From assembly GCA_011799875.1 (NCBI GenBank), contig CM022302.1, forward strand, positions 520,361,229-520,425,228: a stretch of 64,000 nucleotides of DNA, in the 5' to 3' direction. The DNA is from Thinopyrum elongatum (lineage: Eukaryota > Streptophyta > Magnoliopsida > Poales > Poaceae). This document shows positions 33,961 to 46,145 of this stretch, one piece after another; position 1 is the first letter of the stretch, and every line of letters begins with the position of its first letter. The notes beneath the pieces were generated by a model. It was not told the origin of the DNA. It saw only the letters and a list, made by a program, of their open reading frames with translations, and made no database searches. A program made the position numbers and the translations under genes.

Positions 33961-34438
33961 CGAATTTTTGTCCAAAAAGACCATCTACCCAACGAAATTG
34001 ACAAAAAAGTCCACATCTGAAACGAATTGCCAAAACAGACCGGCCTAGACATGGCGGCAGGTGCGCCAGCCGACACGTGGCGCCTGCCGCCACATGCGGA
34101 GGCGGCCGCCCCTGCCGCCATGGTGTGAGGCGGCCAGTGGCAGATTACAGGAAAAAGACGACTCGGCGAGCTGCGACGGAACAGGCGCATGGCGGCAGGG
34201 CGCACCTACCCTGCGCCTGTTCCGTCGTGGCTCACCGAGTGTCTTTTTCCTGTAATCTGTCACTGGCCGCCTCACATAGTGGCGGCAGGGGCTGCCGCCT
34301 CCGCATGTGGCGGCAGGCGCCACGTGTCGGCTGGCGTGCCTGCCGCCATGTCTAGGTCGGTCTGTTTTGGCAATTCGTTTCGGAGGTGGTCTTTTTTGTC
34401 AATTCAGTTGGGTAGGTGGCTTTTTTGACAAAAATTCG
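33961..34438. mobile_element. 478-bp near-perfect palindrome (foldback or long-TIR MITE)
   Basis: The ends are CGAATTTTTGTC and GACAAAAATTCG. Both arms (about 228 bases each) hold the same succession: ACGAATTGCCAAAACAGACC, ACATGGCGGCAG, GACACGTGGCGCCTGCCGCC, AGATTACAGGAAAAAGAC and GACGGAACAGGCGCA. The loop is only about 22 bases (34190-34211). The arms differ at scattered sites and small indels. I could not define a target duplication; the left end directly follows LINE sequence. A transcript would form one long hairpin. Confidence 0.8.
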
Positions 34439-35689
34439 TTCAGACCAATGCACTAATCTAGCTCGTCGTTTTCAATTTTTTGTTCCACTATCAGTCAAAG
34501 AATATATTTGGCACATGATACTGCACTACCACTCTGTATCTATTATTTCTTCTGCAAAATCGGACACAGTCGCATATATGCACGGAATCAACCGATTGAA
34601 TAATCTGCAACTAGAAGGACGAGCTCTACAATTATATGCTTTCTGAAAAGATCGTAGTACTACAATAATGCGATTTTGCGGACAAATGCAGGTGTTTGGA
34701 GATCTACGTCTATAGTTCTATACGGACAGCGCCGGGATCGTCCACACAAACTAAACTAAACTTTAGGAGAGTCGACTTGGCCCCGCTCTGCTTTCCTGAA
34801 CCGCCTCGCTCGTCCTTAATCACTAGGGCAACCTGATCTGATCAGTGTATGTGTCAACCACTTTGATGCACGCATGAAGCTACTAGCAAACGGTCGACAA
34901 GGGTGGGGGGCGGGCTGGCACGACTAGCTGTTGCATATCGAAACGATCGACAAGGTGTTGCCAGAAACAAAAACAAAACAGTTTGTCTAATTCACATCTA
35001 GATGTTTTTTAAGAATGTCACATCTAAACTCTCATAAATATATAATGCAGAAAAAAAATACTAAAAGAAAAAATAGACCATAAACAGAGTGGACATCAGC
35101 TTAGATGTGACAGACCCCAAAACAAAAAGGAGTAGCCCCCGGTGCGCTACCAGCTGCCCCACCGGCCGTCGTCGTGACCCCTGACCCCTCACGCCATACC
35201 CGCTGCGCGCGGCGTCGATCGCTCGGGTCCTGGCCCCGTTGGTCCGTCCGTGCTGGGCTAGCTGTGTTCTGCGGCAATTGCCTGGACGGTTCTGCTCTAG
35301 CATAAGATCTACACCCACACTCGAGTTAAAAAGAACACCGTGTTTCATGGATCAGGTGTCGTCAGTGACTGGGGTACTGGTCATGCCCACTGAAGCGCTG
35401 GGCAGAGCGTTGGATAACAGTGAGGATCATGCAAATTAACACGGAACAGATTAATTTATGCGCCTGCGTGTACGTGGCCGGGGTCGCAGCAGCACACGGC
35501 TGTAACTAAGCCCGTAGTCATTAGTAAAAATAAGGCTTTAACGAACGAAGATACCGAGGTTCGGTCTGTCAATCATGCATTGCATGATCTTTCGATTCGA
35601 CGCCCGGCCGTTCGAGCCGGAGCAGAAACAACAACAGCATGCAGGAAGAAACCGAAACAGAGCCGGAGCAGCAGTGAAAGAGACGGTCA
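34439..35689. other. Intergenic stretch, no gene seen
   Basis: No open frame carries a motif. ACATCTAGATG and TTAGATGTGAC wording at 34990-35120 forms a weak inverted pair. Nothing else is recognised. Confidence 0.35.
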
Positions 35690-37033
35690 CGTTGGATCGA
35701 CCAGAATCGACGGAAGACAGACGCGGAACCGGCCGGATCACGACGCGCTCGTGCATGCGATCCTTCACGTACACATCGCCGGCTCCATGATCCCTTCCTT
35801 CGCGCCGGGGGCGGGCCCACCTCAATTCAAGGGTATTCAGCTGAATACCCATTATTTTGGGCAAAAAACTAGGTACATATACTGTTTTGTATAAAGAAAA
35901 AACGAAACTGGGAACAGGTCCACACAAGTCCACTACTAGCCGGTTGGCCCATTAGCCCAACCTCTATTTCCCTTGACACGACGAGTCCATGACTTGGTCC
36001 AGTAGCGCCGCACGTACGCACACGTCCATCATCGCCCAAAATAACTCCATCGATCGATCAGAGGCACAGACGAACCGGCACCTGCCTCCCTTCCCCTCAC
36101 GCATGTATCGATCTGTTCCCACACGAGCTACCACTCCGCCGCCGGCCGGCAAGGGCTGTTGCCGTCGCCTCGCCTGATCGAAGATCGCGTGTGGGCACGG
36201 CGCGCCACCGCGACGAATCCATCCTTCATTCCCTGCCTCCCTTGCGTTCTGAACTTCTGATCCTTCAAGTCGGGAGCGAGCAGCAGGCCGAGTCAGATTC
36301 AGTTTCAACGCCAGAAGTTCAGATTGATTTATTGAAGGTATAATTGCTAATTAAAAGTATTAATCCTTCGACTTCTGAAATTGGGATCTCTCCTCTCATG
36401 CCGATTCTTAGGCAAACTGAATTCATCTATAACTGCAGAGTACAGACATGGATTTGTTCTCATTGTCCAGCAGGCCGCTGCATTGTTGTAGTATAGACAT
36501 GGGCAGAGTTTGAGCTCCTATAAGTAAGTTAGTTTGACCACTTGTCTTTCTATTTAATTATAGTGAAATTAGAGACTTGTTTGCAGTCAATTATGAATTG
36601 TTTAGACATGAGAATGTTTATAAATTTTGAATTTGTTACAATGATCATTATCTAAGGTTTCTTATCATTCGCTATTTTCTATCGTTTAAAGATCTTAGAT
36701 TTTGCCATGATATGTTGAACAATTTTTACTTCTATATGTTGAACAATACCAAGTTATGATTAATTTATGAATACAATATATTATGCGATATCTTTTATAT
36801 ATTTTAGAACTAGTACAATATCCTGCTATAATTGGTTATACGCGTCAAAAGGAAGGCTATAGGCTTCCAATTTTTTTTTTCAAAATTTGAATACACAGTC
36901 TTCAATTCCTGGGCCCACCCCTGCTTCGCGCGGAATTCACGAACCAACATTGGCGCGAGTAAACAGGTTCGGCGCCTGCTGATGGGCATTGCCATTACGG
37001 CGACCGTGAAGCCACTGTGTCGAACGTTCAGAG
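35690..37033 (+). promoter_or_regulatory. Distal upstream region of serine-rich gene 2, interrupted
   Basis: 35690-35820 and about 36900-37033 match one continuous stretch upstream of gene 1 (17255-17530); for example GTGTCGAACGTTCAG is shared. Between them lies about 1.1 kb absent from gene 1. The match resumes at 43613 after the Copia element. Confidence 0.55.
35820..36900. mobile_element. About 1.1-kb sequence absent from the paralogous upstream region
   Basis: It begins near TTCAAGGGTATTCAGCTGAA and ends near TTTTTTTTTTCAAAATTTGA. It contains a GC-rich part (35960-36310) followed by an AT-rich part. The start wording recalls the UTR of grass hAT-type genes, but I am not sure. No clear TSD or terminal repeats were found. 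Confidence 0.4.
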
Positions 37034-37220
37034 TGTTGTAGTATCAAAGTAAAAGAGACAAAAGAAAGACACAAATGATTCTCTTAGATCTATTGCAATG
37101 TGGGAGACCCACTTATATACATGCTGAAGGGGTGTGTTGGGGAGACATCTCTTCCCCAACAGACACCTCCTGGGAGGCATCCCTCCCATACAATTGATCA
37201 CATGTTTTTATTTCTTAACA
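37034..37220 (-). repeat. Copia LTR, 3' in element sense
   Basis: 187 bp, TGTTG...TAACA in window orientation. It adjoins the polypurine tract and is the partner of 43421-43607. Confidence 0.9.
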
Positions 37221-37499
37221 CTCCCCCTTGATCAATTCGTCATATGTATATATTGCAAACTGAAAACTCCTCCAAAACCCTGGGGGGAAAAATGAGGAGA
37301 AACCTTATAATAATATGCCATTGAAAACTCCTTCAAAACCCAGTGGGAAAAATATAAGGTGAAACCAATATGGCATATATCCGCACTTGGTATTTATATT
37401 GTCTCGTTAAAAACCTTAATGAGAAACCATCATGGAAAACTCATAAAGGGAAAAAGAGTACAATATAAGTGATTTGAGGATCACCAACGAGTTATAACT

Positions 37500-40400
37500 T
37501 GGGATTTTACTCCCCCTGAACTTTGCAAATCTCAAGAATATCTCATACCAATTCCATGAACCTAGTTCTGGAATATAAACATTGATAGAGACATTGTGAA
37601 TATCACAATAATCTGTTTGCATATTATCCTCTTACATTTCTGTAATTCACAAGAATAAATATAACCCATAAGCAATACAAGTGACATTATCTTGATAGAT
37701 AATGATAATCTCCACATGATTTCACATATGGCTAATCATTCTATGAAGTCATCCACATTTTGTGATGCTTCAAATAAAACAAAATGATTGCTGGAAGAAC
37801 TCGTTTAGAGTCTATTCTGAAGACTTCCTTCAAAATACTCTCACAGCAAACCCAGTCTTTGATATGGCATTGTGGGATCAGATAATTAGCCACTATCAAT
37901 ATATCAAACCATGGTCCCATCTTGATTTTTCGGATGAAATTGATCAAGACCCTTTGTGCCCTGGATATATCCGAGGATATTCCTTACACAAACCTTATAC
38001 CTTCTGGGGAATTGCACTCTCAATAAATTGCCAAAAACTATAGTGTCAGGCCTGACATATTTTGCAAGATATATGACTGCTTCGATGGTATTTAGATATG
38101 GCAATTCATGCCCCACTATCACTTCACCATCTCTCGATTTGTATCCCATATTAGGTATAATATGACCATATGTGTCTTTGATATAATATATCCATATTGA
38201 ACTTCTCCAATACTTTCGGATATATGAAGACTGATATCTTAGGAGGGGGATATGCTCAAGTCATAAACTTAACATAATTTGGTTTAACCCAAATATCCGT
38301 CTTAACATGATTGTGTGTATTTCATGTCTTATATAGAATTTGATGATAAGATCATCGACACCACAAATTAAGGTGATGTAAAATCCAATCCAGGATTTCT
38401 TCATGAATACACATCAACAATCATTAGTATGGGAGTAATTCTTGTCAAGGAATAACTCACTTAGTCGGTTGCACCACACAATTCTCCGACTACTTCAAGT
38501 CATATAATGACTTTAGAAGTTCCACACATGCATGTTGCAATTTACCTTTGGGTTCAGAATATTGAGTCATTCAATGACTTCAATATATACATCCAAACTA
38601 ATTGACCCATGGCAATATGTAGACATTACATACATCAACCGTATGGATCTGTACTGCCATTAATATTCAGTATCGAAATATAATTCCACTCATACCAAGA
38701 AGGTATGCTACATCATAACTGATGTCGGGTCTCTGCGAAAAAAAACCCTTTGCTACAAGCCTCTCTTTCTCACCACCTCATTTATTTTCATTTTCAAACG
38801 AAAATTCACTTCTCTTCCCTCTGGAAGATACTTATGAGGAGCAGGTTTTACAATGGTAAATACCTCTCTTTTGATGAGCGAGTGCCACTCTTCCATAATT
38901 GCTTCCTTTCATTTGAACCAATATAAGTGCAACAACACTCTCCATGGATTTGGTTCAGGGCCCAAAAGGATTCTAGCAATTATCGAGAAGAATTTTATGT
39001 CGACATATGTAGACTTTCTCATATACGATTCTCATGAATCATTATCATTTTGGAATTCTTATTACGCCTCTTAACTCCTTGTGATTTCCCACAACAATGG
39101 AGTCAAGGTGTTTCGATGTCCCAACACCTAAAAATGTGTGCACATATGTGTTGGACTTTGGATGCCGCGCATCCCTCAGGTGTCATTCAACCCGAGGTTG
39201 AATCATATTTACTGATCGAGGGGTCAATCTCCTCTATTTTCGCTGAAACATTTGAGAACTTAATCTCATGCGACCAGAATTCTCCCCCTCTTGCTCTCAT
39301 CTAGGGAGACGAGTGGTTTATTAGGCGTTCTGGTACTTGACTATAGTGACACCTTTGTCATCAGTAAATATACTTGGCAGATTATTTGCAATATGATGCA
39401 AAATTTTCATAACTTGAACCTGCAGTTCAGATTCTTAAGTACGTGGACAAAATGTCTATGACATTTCTTATCCATTTCATGGCATTCTTTGTGGTGCTCA
39501 TCTCCCCCTAATGCCAGAAAATTTTCTTATTGCAAAAGCAATCAGCGTATGAGCTGCAAATAACTCCCTTGTAAGGGTTAAGGTATTCGACGGATTAACG
39601 AACGTACCACAGTTATTCCTCACATAGATCCCAACCATATGTGAAGGCCCATGATGTACGCTGGGGTGGTGACATCGGTATGCAACTGAATTACCGCAGA
39701 TGGGAAATACTTCACTTATTTCCACGTACAAACTGCAAGGGGGTGCAGTATCATTTGATCTCATTTAGACCAAATATGCGGAGTGTGAGACCGCATGCTA
39801 CCATCAACGAAATGTTGGTAAATCACAATTCTGCAACATTGGCTATGCAATATTGAATCTCTTTCATAAGAGATCAAGCCAAACCATTCTGGTTATGTAC
39901 TATATACTGAATATAACCATTGAATGCTTGTGAATCAAGTTCAACGACATTTCTATTCCAATGGGATTATCCCGCGTTAGGATAATTTGCTCTAAATTCG
40001 TTAGTTTGAGCAATTAATTCAGTAAACACATGGTTTTCTGTGGACGATACACATCTAAGACCATCTTCTAGATGCGTCTATGAACACCAAGAAGTACCAA
40101 CATAACCCAGATAATGGTTGAATAATCCAAACATATTCTTGAATGCAATCAAGAGTATTGGCTGGCTCATTTCAAATTTTAAGGTGAGAGTGCCTTAAAA
40201 TTAATTCCCCAATTTCACATGTAGTGCATAAAACAATCTGATGATTGTTGGGAACATTGCAACTTGTCAAGTTGTGGCCAACAGAATTGTCAATAATTTC
40301 TCTAATCGTCCAATACCATAATGATAAAGGAGGAAAAATTATTATGTATGCAACAAGATTGAGTATGAACTGATTCATACACTCAATTATCATGTCCCAG

Positions 40401-42350
40401 GGACAAGATGTGTAGTAGTACAATTATAGGCTAATGATATTTAGGGATAACTAGGAGACTACACGAGATCTCCAAAATATCTAGGGAATATCATTCCACA
40501 AGCATATCATCAATGTAGAGTAGTCCATTCTCCTTTACCATGCCAGGATATTTTCTGGTTGTTTTCCTTTTGAAGTATAACTTCAAACTTATCCCATTAA
40601 AATCATTTGCCTCCAGTGAGCCAGTGGTGTGATTCAACCCAATACTTGACCAATTGGTAATCATTGGTTCAATATTTCGTACAACCACCACTTTGACAAA
40701 CTTGAGAGTTTGTCATTGTGATCATTTAGTTAAATGATTCATTCTTTTGCGAGATATACACTCCATGTCTGCTTGTCTTTTTTTCTTCACATTACGTTCA
40801 ACTCCTCGTGGTTCTCTAACCACAAAATTGCTTAGTACTGTAAGCACTAGCACAAATTTCAAGTAATGGTATAGCACCCGTTGGGGTGTACCAGTTGATT
40901 CTTCACAAGAAGTTCATCATATTTTTACCCTGAAATAAAGATGGTATTTTTTTACCATCATAGGAGAATGTAAAGTGCAGTAAGGACATACAATCAGATT
41001 AAGATCTGAGACTGCCTTATCATATAATCTCAACTTAGTGTTGATTTATAGACAATAGAATTATAAGCCTCAACAGACTCGAAGTCGTGACAACGAATGA
41101 ATAATCATTCATGTGATGCTTATAATAATATATCTCGCCTCAATGAAGGCTTAAAGGGAAAATGGATATTCATCATCCATTACATACTCAGTTTGAGAAC
41201 CGAGCCATTGCGATGGCACATAAATGCAAATATACATATTCTTAGCTATTTATAAATAGCCATGACATTTTTTGCAAGTGGAGTTTCTGTGGCAACAAGG
41301 CTCCAGGTCGACAAAATCTTTAATGTCCATGACCCATCTTAAATAGTTACTCCCACCAAATGTCATCTCATCGCATTTCCTTTCCAAAAAGGTCAGCCAT
41401 ATGTTGCATGAAATTCTCATGCATTAATTTACCTTCAGTAAATTAAGTAGGACGAAAATGCTATGGCTAAGCATAATCATGGTGATGGTGATTCTTAGTG
41501 ACCCATAGGGCAAGCCTTCCAGAAGAACACCATAGTGTGGTGTGGATCTTCCAAGTAAAGGTAGTCACCTCAAAAGGGACAAACCACATAAAGATCTAGG
41601 AAAAGCCTAAACGACCCATAATATGACTTTCTACAAATAAATAATCACCATAACATGGTGTAGATCATATTTGTAGAACACATAGAGGTAATCACCACCA
41701 AGTGGTGTAGACCTCACCCTTATGGCCATTATTCATTATGCCATAATATGTGTGCTTTCATATTTGCTTTAAACACAAAAAGGTAATTACTACTAAGTAG
41801 TGTAGACCTCACCCTTATGGTACTTCGCACAACCTTATGTTAATTAAAACACGTTGGAGGTAGTCGCCACACGGTGACGTAGACCTCTCAGTTGTGAACA
41901 AAATTATACATTGGCTTAACCAATCAATAAGTTGTGTGCAGATTTGAAAATTGCCGTATCAGTTTGTCAAGCATAGTCAACATATGGCAATTAAAATTGC
42001 AACTATTCATATGTTGACATAAGGTTTGTAGACATAACATAGTCATGCAATGTCATACACTGTACCACCTTTTGTTTTCCAAAATTTTGCAAGCAAATTC
42101 CATATCCATTCGAATAATGGAGTCAACATATTGCTTTGCAACAGTATTACTCACGTAATACAATAAGACCTATGGCCATATACAATCATTTTACATGATG
42201 TAAAATGATGCATAATTAATTATTATGCAATTGATCAAGACCAGATGGTCTACTCTGCATATTTGCTTTGAAGCCTAGGGCTTAAATGCAAATAACAATA
42301 ATTTCATTGTTAAAGTGCTAAAACCGAAAGGTTAAAACGCAAGATCTGAT
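37500..42350 (-). pseudogene. Copia polyprotein, degenerate
   Basis: Fragments in several minus-strand frames match Copia order. At 40691-40491 there is text ending GLLYIDDMLVE (protease-side region). At 40423-40172 HNLTSCNVPNNHQIV and CTTCEIGELILRHSHLKI correspond to the pre-integrase region. At 39764-39498 GPSHMVGIYVRNN and TRELFAAHTLIAFAIRK lie in the integrase/linker region. At 38149-37904 ELPYLNTIEAVIYLAKYVRP and RNILGYIQGTKGLDQFHPKN are a clear reverse-transcriptase C-terminal match. Stops and frameshifts are frequent, so no protein is made. Confidence 0.7.
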
Positions 42351-42439
42351 AAGCAAATGGGTTGAATCAGGAAATGCAGAGACTTATACGGGATTATCAT
42401 AGATCCAAGGGCTAATTAGCAAAATCACCAAAGGATAAC

Positions 42440-43420
42440 AAAATCCCCAATTTCTTCCCGTGCGTGCGATTACCAATTCCCTTTGGGAATAACCGCTGCC
42501 GCCGTTTCCCGTGCACCGCCGTGGAGAGGCGTTACCGCCGGCCGTGTCTCGCCTTGAGCCGCTGCTTTTGGCGGCCGCTGCCCCGAGGGCCGAGCAGCGC
42601 TGCGCAGGCCCATGACCGCTGCCGTTACCAGCGACACTGCCGCTGCGCCGTGCGTGCCGACGGGCTTGGGGGCGTCGTCACGTGAGCGTCCGCCGCCATT
42701 GGCCGCCGTTTTCGTCGGCCTCCGGGAGCGCGGATGCGCAGGGGCGAACCGGGTGTGGCAGCCGCGGATGTCTTAGGCGGAACGGCCGTGCCGCGTGAAG
42801 CCGCCACGCCACGCACCAAGCTTGAGCCGGCCGTGGCTGCGCTACGCGTCGAGGGCTCGAGGCCACCATGCTGCATGGCTGATTGCTGCCGAAGCGTGCG
42901 TTGCAATGGCGAGGCCCAAGGTACTATTCATGATAGCATGCATATAGTACAAGATTAAATAGGAAAAGAAGCACCTTAATCCTGTAGCAATTAGATCAAT
43001 TCTCTGGTGCCCAGGGTGTTTGATTTGACTCCCATCGGACTTGTTCTTGTTGACCTTGTGCTTGACACGGATTATTTCTTCTCCTTCTGTCCAAGAATTG
43101 CTTCCTGTTGATACTTGAACAGCGATCCATCCATCTTACGATGCTCATTTGGTTGGATTGACCGCCGTTGGCCGCAAAGGGCTTGTTCATGGACGAGGCC
43201 ATATTCACTTAGCGTCGAGGACCACGCAGAGCTGTGCTCCTCGTCGAGCAACTTGCCGCGGCCGTCGGCCGCGTGTGCGTCAGGGACAACAACGTCGGGC
43301 CTCAGGCGTCATGTTGCCTCCGTGAACACCCGTGGAGAAACTGCCATCGAGACCGACCCGTTGTCGTTTCCAGTTCTTTCCCGTTCGTCGAGTCGCCCAG
43401 GGAAGAGCGTGCTGATAACG
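42440..43420 (-). other. GC-rich leader of the Copia element
   Basis: Between the primer-binding-like site and the AT-rich gag remnant lies about 1 kb of GC-rich sequence, especially 42460-42900, out of character with the rest of the element. Minus-strand open frames of 60-93 codons have no motif. It could be normal leader or captured host DNA. Confidence 0.4.
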
Positions 43421-43607
43421 TGTTGTAGTATCAAAGTAAAAGAGACAAAGAAAAGACACAAATGATTCTTTTAGATCTATTACAATGTGAGAGACCCACT
43501 TATATACATGCTGAAGGGGTGTGTTGGGAAGACATCTCTTCCCCAACAGACACCTTCTGAGAGGCATCCCTCTCATATAATTGATCACATGTTTTTATTT
43601 CTCAACA
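43421..43607 (-). repeat. Copia LTR, 5' in element sense
   Basis: 187 bp, partner of 37034-37220, followed by the CAGAG duplication. Confidence 0.9.
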
Positions 43608-43612
43608 CAGAG

Positions 43613-44330
43613 GTTGGCCGCATTTCAAGCGAAGCGGGGCTGCCGGCTGCTGCCGCGTCACGTCGATGGGGTCCTAGTCGTGCCAACCTGACCATCCTCC
43701 CCTGCCTGGATCTGCACGTTGGGGGATATTGGTTCCTTTTTCCTGGCGCCGTCCTTTCAATGTGCCGGAAACGGTTTACTGACAGCAACATACAGTTTTA
43801 CGATGCACACTGCCAAACTTCCATCAATGCTTATGCTTCTCTAAGATGTTTTCTCTAGACAAAAAATTACTGTCTGAATCAGAATCAGTGTGTCTCATAC
43901 GGAAACAACCGTATGTTTCCAATTCGTTGGTGCAGAAATCTTTGGTATGTTTTTCTTCCTGCTCTAAGTTAACAGTAGTTTTTTTAGCATTTTTTTGACA
44001 TTAGTTTTTTAACATGACTGGTTAATACTCCATACGTTCCATAATATTTGTCATGGTTTTAGTTCGGATGGACTATATTTTTGTACCTGCATTATAGCAC
44101 GATGCTAGTTACTAAATTGACCAGATTTTTTCACTGATATTCAAAAGATTTCTTTTTTGAGTAAAAGATATTCAAAAAAGGTTGGCATGAGTCCTATAAT
44201 ATTGGGGGGTGGACCTACCTGCCTTGAACCCAGGACCAAGTCCGGTGTGCTGCCGTCTAGGCCCACAGCTCAGACGCCCACTGCTTTGTGCCCGCGAGCC
44301 CCAGTTCTTCCCAGAATACCCCTCCAACTC
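43613..44330 (+). promoter_or_regulatory. Proximal upstream region of serine-rich gene 2
   Basis: 43613-43795 and 44240-44285 match gene 1 upstream blocks. Between them, 44028-44100 holds a Stowaway-like end fragment (ACTCCATACGTTCCATAATA, GTCATGGTTTTAGTTC) without a partner end. Other parts are not alignable with gene 1. Confidence 0.5.
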
Positions 44331-44337
44331 TATATAG
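44331..44337 (+). promoter_or_regulatory. TATA box of serine-rich gene 2
   Basis: TATATAG lies 58 bases before the ATG at 44389, closer than in gene 1 (98 bases). The leader would be about 25-30 bases. Confidence 0.55.
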
Positions 44338-44388
44338 TGCGACGCTTGCACTCCTCTCCAACGCTTGCACTCCTCGATCTGTACTCTC

Positions 44389-44883
44389 ATGGCGACGGCG
44401 ACTGCGAGTAGGCCCAGCGGGCCGGTCCTGTCGATTCCCAGCTACCGCTCCGCGTCGCCCACCCGCGTCAAGCTCCCCGCCGGTGGCGCCACACGCTCGC
44501 CGGGCAAGTCCGTCAGCGTCTCGTCCTCCTCCTCTGCCCCTGCCGGCGCCGCCGCCAGCAAGAGCCGCCGGTCCTGCATGTGCTCCCCGACGTACCACCC
44601 GGGCTCGTTCCGGTGCAGCTTTCACAAGGACCGCAAACAAGCGGCTCCATCTTGCAACAGCAAGCAAGGCTCCCCGCCGTCCATCGGCAGCGCCGGCTCG
44701 AAGCAGATGGGCAGTGCGCTCGTCCCCATGGAGAGCGGGCACTGGGCACGCAAGGCGCTCGCGCCGTCCCCCGCGGCGCAGCAGTCGCTGCAGCACCGGA
44801 CGCGCGTGAGCGGGTCCCGCCCGCGGCCGAGCCGGCTCTCCGCTGTGTCCATGGCCGGCGACCGCGCCGGCGACAACCAGTAG
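44389..44883 (+). CDS. Plant serine-rich small protein, copy 2
   Basis: The product is 164 residues, intronless, and a clear paralogue of 18237-18710. Shared blocks are ASRPSGPVLSIPxYRSASPT, the serine run, CMCSPTxHPGSFRC, MESGHWARxALAPSPAAQQS and RPRPSRLSxxSMAGDR. Copy 2 has APAGAAASK after the serine run and an extra SKQMGSALVP before MESGHW, and lacks the final VNVNNR of copy 1. All signature residues are kept and the frame is fully open, so both copies may be active. Function is unknown for the family. The ATG matches that of copy 1; the few codons upstream in frame contain no ATG. Confidence 0.85.
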   Translation: MATATASRPSGPVLSIPSYRSASPTRVKLPAGGATRSPGKSVSVSSSSSAPAGAAASKSRRSCMCSPTYHPGSFRCSFHKDRKQAAPSCNSKQGSPPSIGSAGSKQMGSALVPMESGHWARKALAPSPAAQQSLQHRTRVSGSRPRPSRLSAVSMAGDRAGDNQ

Positions 44884-45022
44884 TAGACAAACCAACCAAC
44901 GTCGACATGGCATAGCAAGATCGATAGAGTACACGGGGAAAGAAATTGCCGTATGAATTGGTGTTTTAGACTCAATTCTTAGTTCCGGCTTGGCCAATTA
45001 GCTGGCTCGTAGATTTACATAG

Positions 45023-46045
45023 TGTTGATGCTCAAAAGTGACACAAACATAGAGAGTAGCTTTAGGTTGTATCAAGTCTAATTCAAACTTATGATTGGAG
45101 GTCACCTCCGGATGGCTCTCCTTAAGAAGATCGAGTTGGATATGAACATGGTCTAAAACGGAGCTCTTATGCAATAGTTATGACAAGTTTAGAGATGTTC
45201 ATGTTGACACCAAATTAAAGAATGGCATGAAACTTAATTAAGATGGCCTCTGATGGAAAATGTTTCAACACGAAAATTGTGCGTCTCGTCGAAACGGTTG
45301 ATTTCGATATAAAAATCGTTCCAATCCAAGTTCGTATGCAAAAGTTTGAGCCATCGGAATGCAGCCCTGCCAGGAGGCAAAATATGGCGCGCCCCACCAG
45401 ACACGTGTCTGATGGGTAGCACCACCAATCGGCTGTTTTGCGTGAGACATTCGGCCCTCAAGATGGCTTCGAATCGAAAAATGTTCAACACGAAAGTTGT
45501 TCGTCTCGTCGAAACGGTCAAATTTGCTCTTGGACTCATCTTCATCCGAGGTCGTTTGTGGCCTGTGGGATCTAAAAACCGAACTGATGTTCCAGACTTA
45601 CCTAAATCCGAGTTCGGTTAATTTTGAAAAGATTTGGACGTGATTTGGAGTCCTTTTCTTGTACGGGAAGTCCATCCGCCTCTTATATACCTAAGGGGTG
45701 ACGGCCGATTGAACAACACATAATCGATCAAATCATCTACCACTTTTTATCTTTTATCTTTTCTCCTTAAGCCTAGTTCTTCTTCTTCCTCGTTCTTCGT
45801 CTGTTCTTCTTGTTGTAGGGCGGCGAACCTCGAGGCCCTAGAGGCGATCAGGTCGACCTAGGGCAGCCCATAGCAGCCGCGCGCACTGACGGGGTCCCTC
45901 CCGGGCGTGTGGCGTTTCGGGTCTACAAAAGCGCCCGCCGGATTGCTTGCGTACCGCGCTTCCAGACGGGTCTCCTTCGACGTGAGCTGCGGTGCATCAC
46001 CCTCGGTGTTGGAGGTACACGGTGACGTGTTCATGTGCGAACACA
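45023..46045 (+). repeat. 5' LTR of a Gypsy-like element (start inferred)
   Basis: The right edge is firm: GCGAACACA is followed by TTTTTTGGCGACTCCGCTGG, a primer-binding-site arrangement common in grass Gypsy elements. The left edge is inferred at TGTTGATGCTC, exactly where similarity with the 3' flank of serine-rich gene 1 stops. It holds two copies of a TGTTTCAACACGAAAATTGT/ TGTTCAACACGAAAGTTGTx type sentence and a CTTATATACC TATA-like box (about 45681). No 3' LTR is present in the window. Confidence 0.5.
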
Positions 46046-46145
46046 TTTTTTGGCGACTCCGCTGGGGACGAAGCTTTGAACGTTCTCCGGCATGTTCTTG
46101 CTACGAAGAGATCGTCATCTAGGGTTTGCAATATACAAAGGTAAT

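Larger units (their letters stand above)
37034..43607 (-). mobile_element. Ty1/Copia retrotransposon, complete ends, decayed coding region
   Basis: Two 187-bp LTRs (37034-37220 and 43421-43607) start TGTTGTAGTATC and end TTAACA/TCAACA, flanked by a perfect CAGAG duplication (37029-37033, 43608-43612). On the minus strand the polypurine tract GATCAAGGGGGAG abuts the left LTR. CGTTATCAGCACG follows the right LTR as the primer-binding-like site, so the element points left. By eye the LTRs differ at about 11 of 187 positions, mostly transitions. Total length is 6574 bp. Confidence 0.9.

Noticed and set aside
34045..34355. Four look-alike proteins around the palindrome
   Set aside because: They are the same sequence read on both arms of an inverted repeat, not independent genes.
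22537..34450. AATGCA on both sides as target duplication of the LINE
   Set aside because: Six matching bases at loosely placed positions, with a palindromic element at one side, are not convincing.
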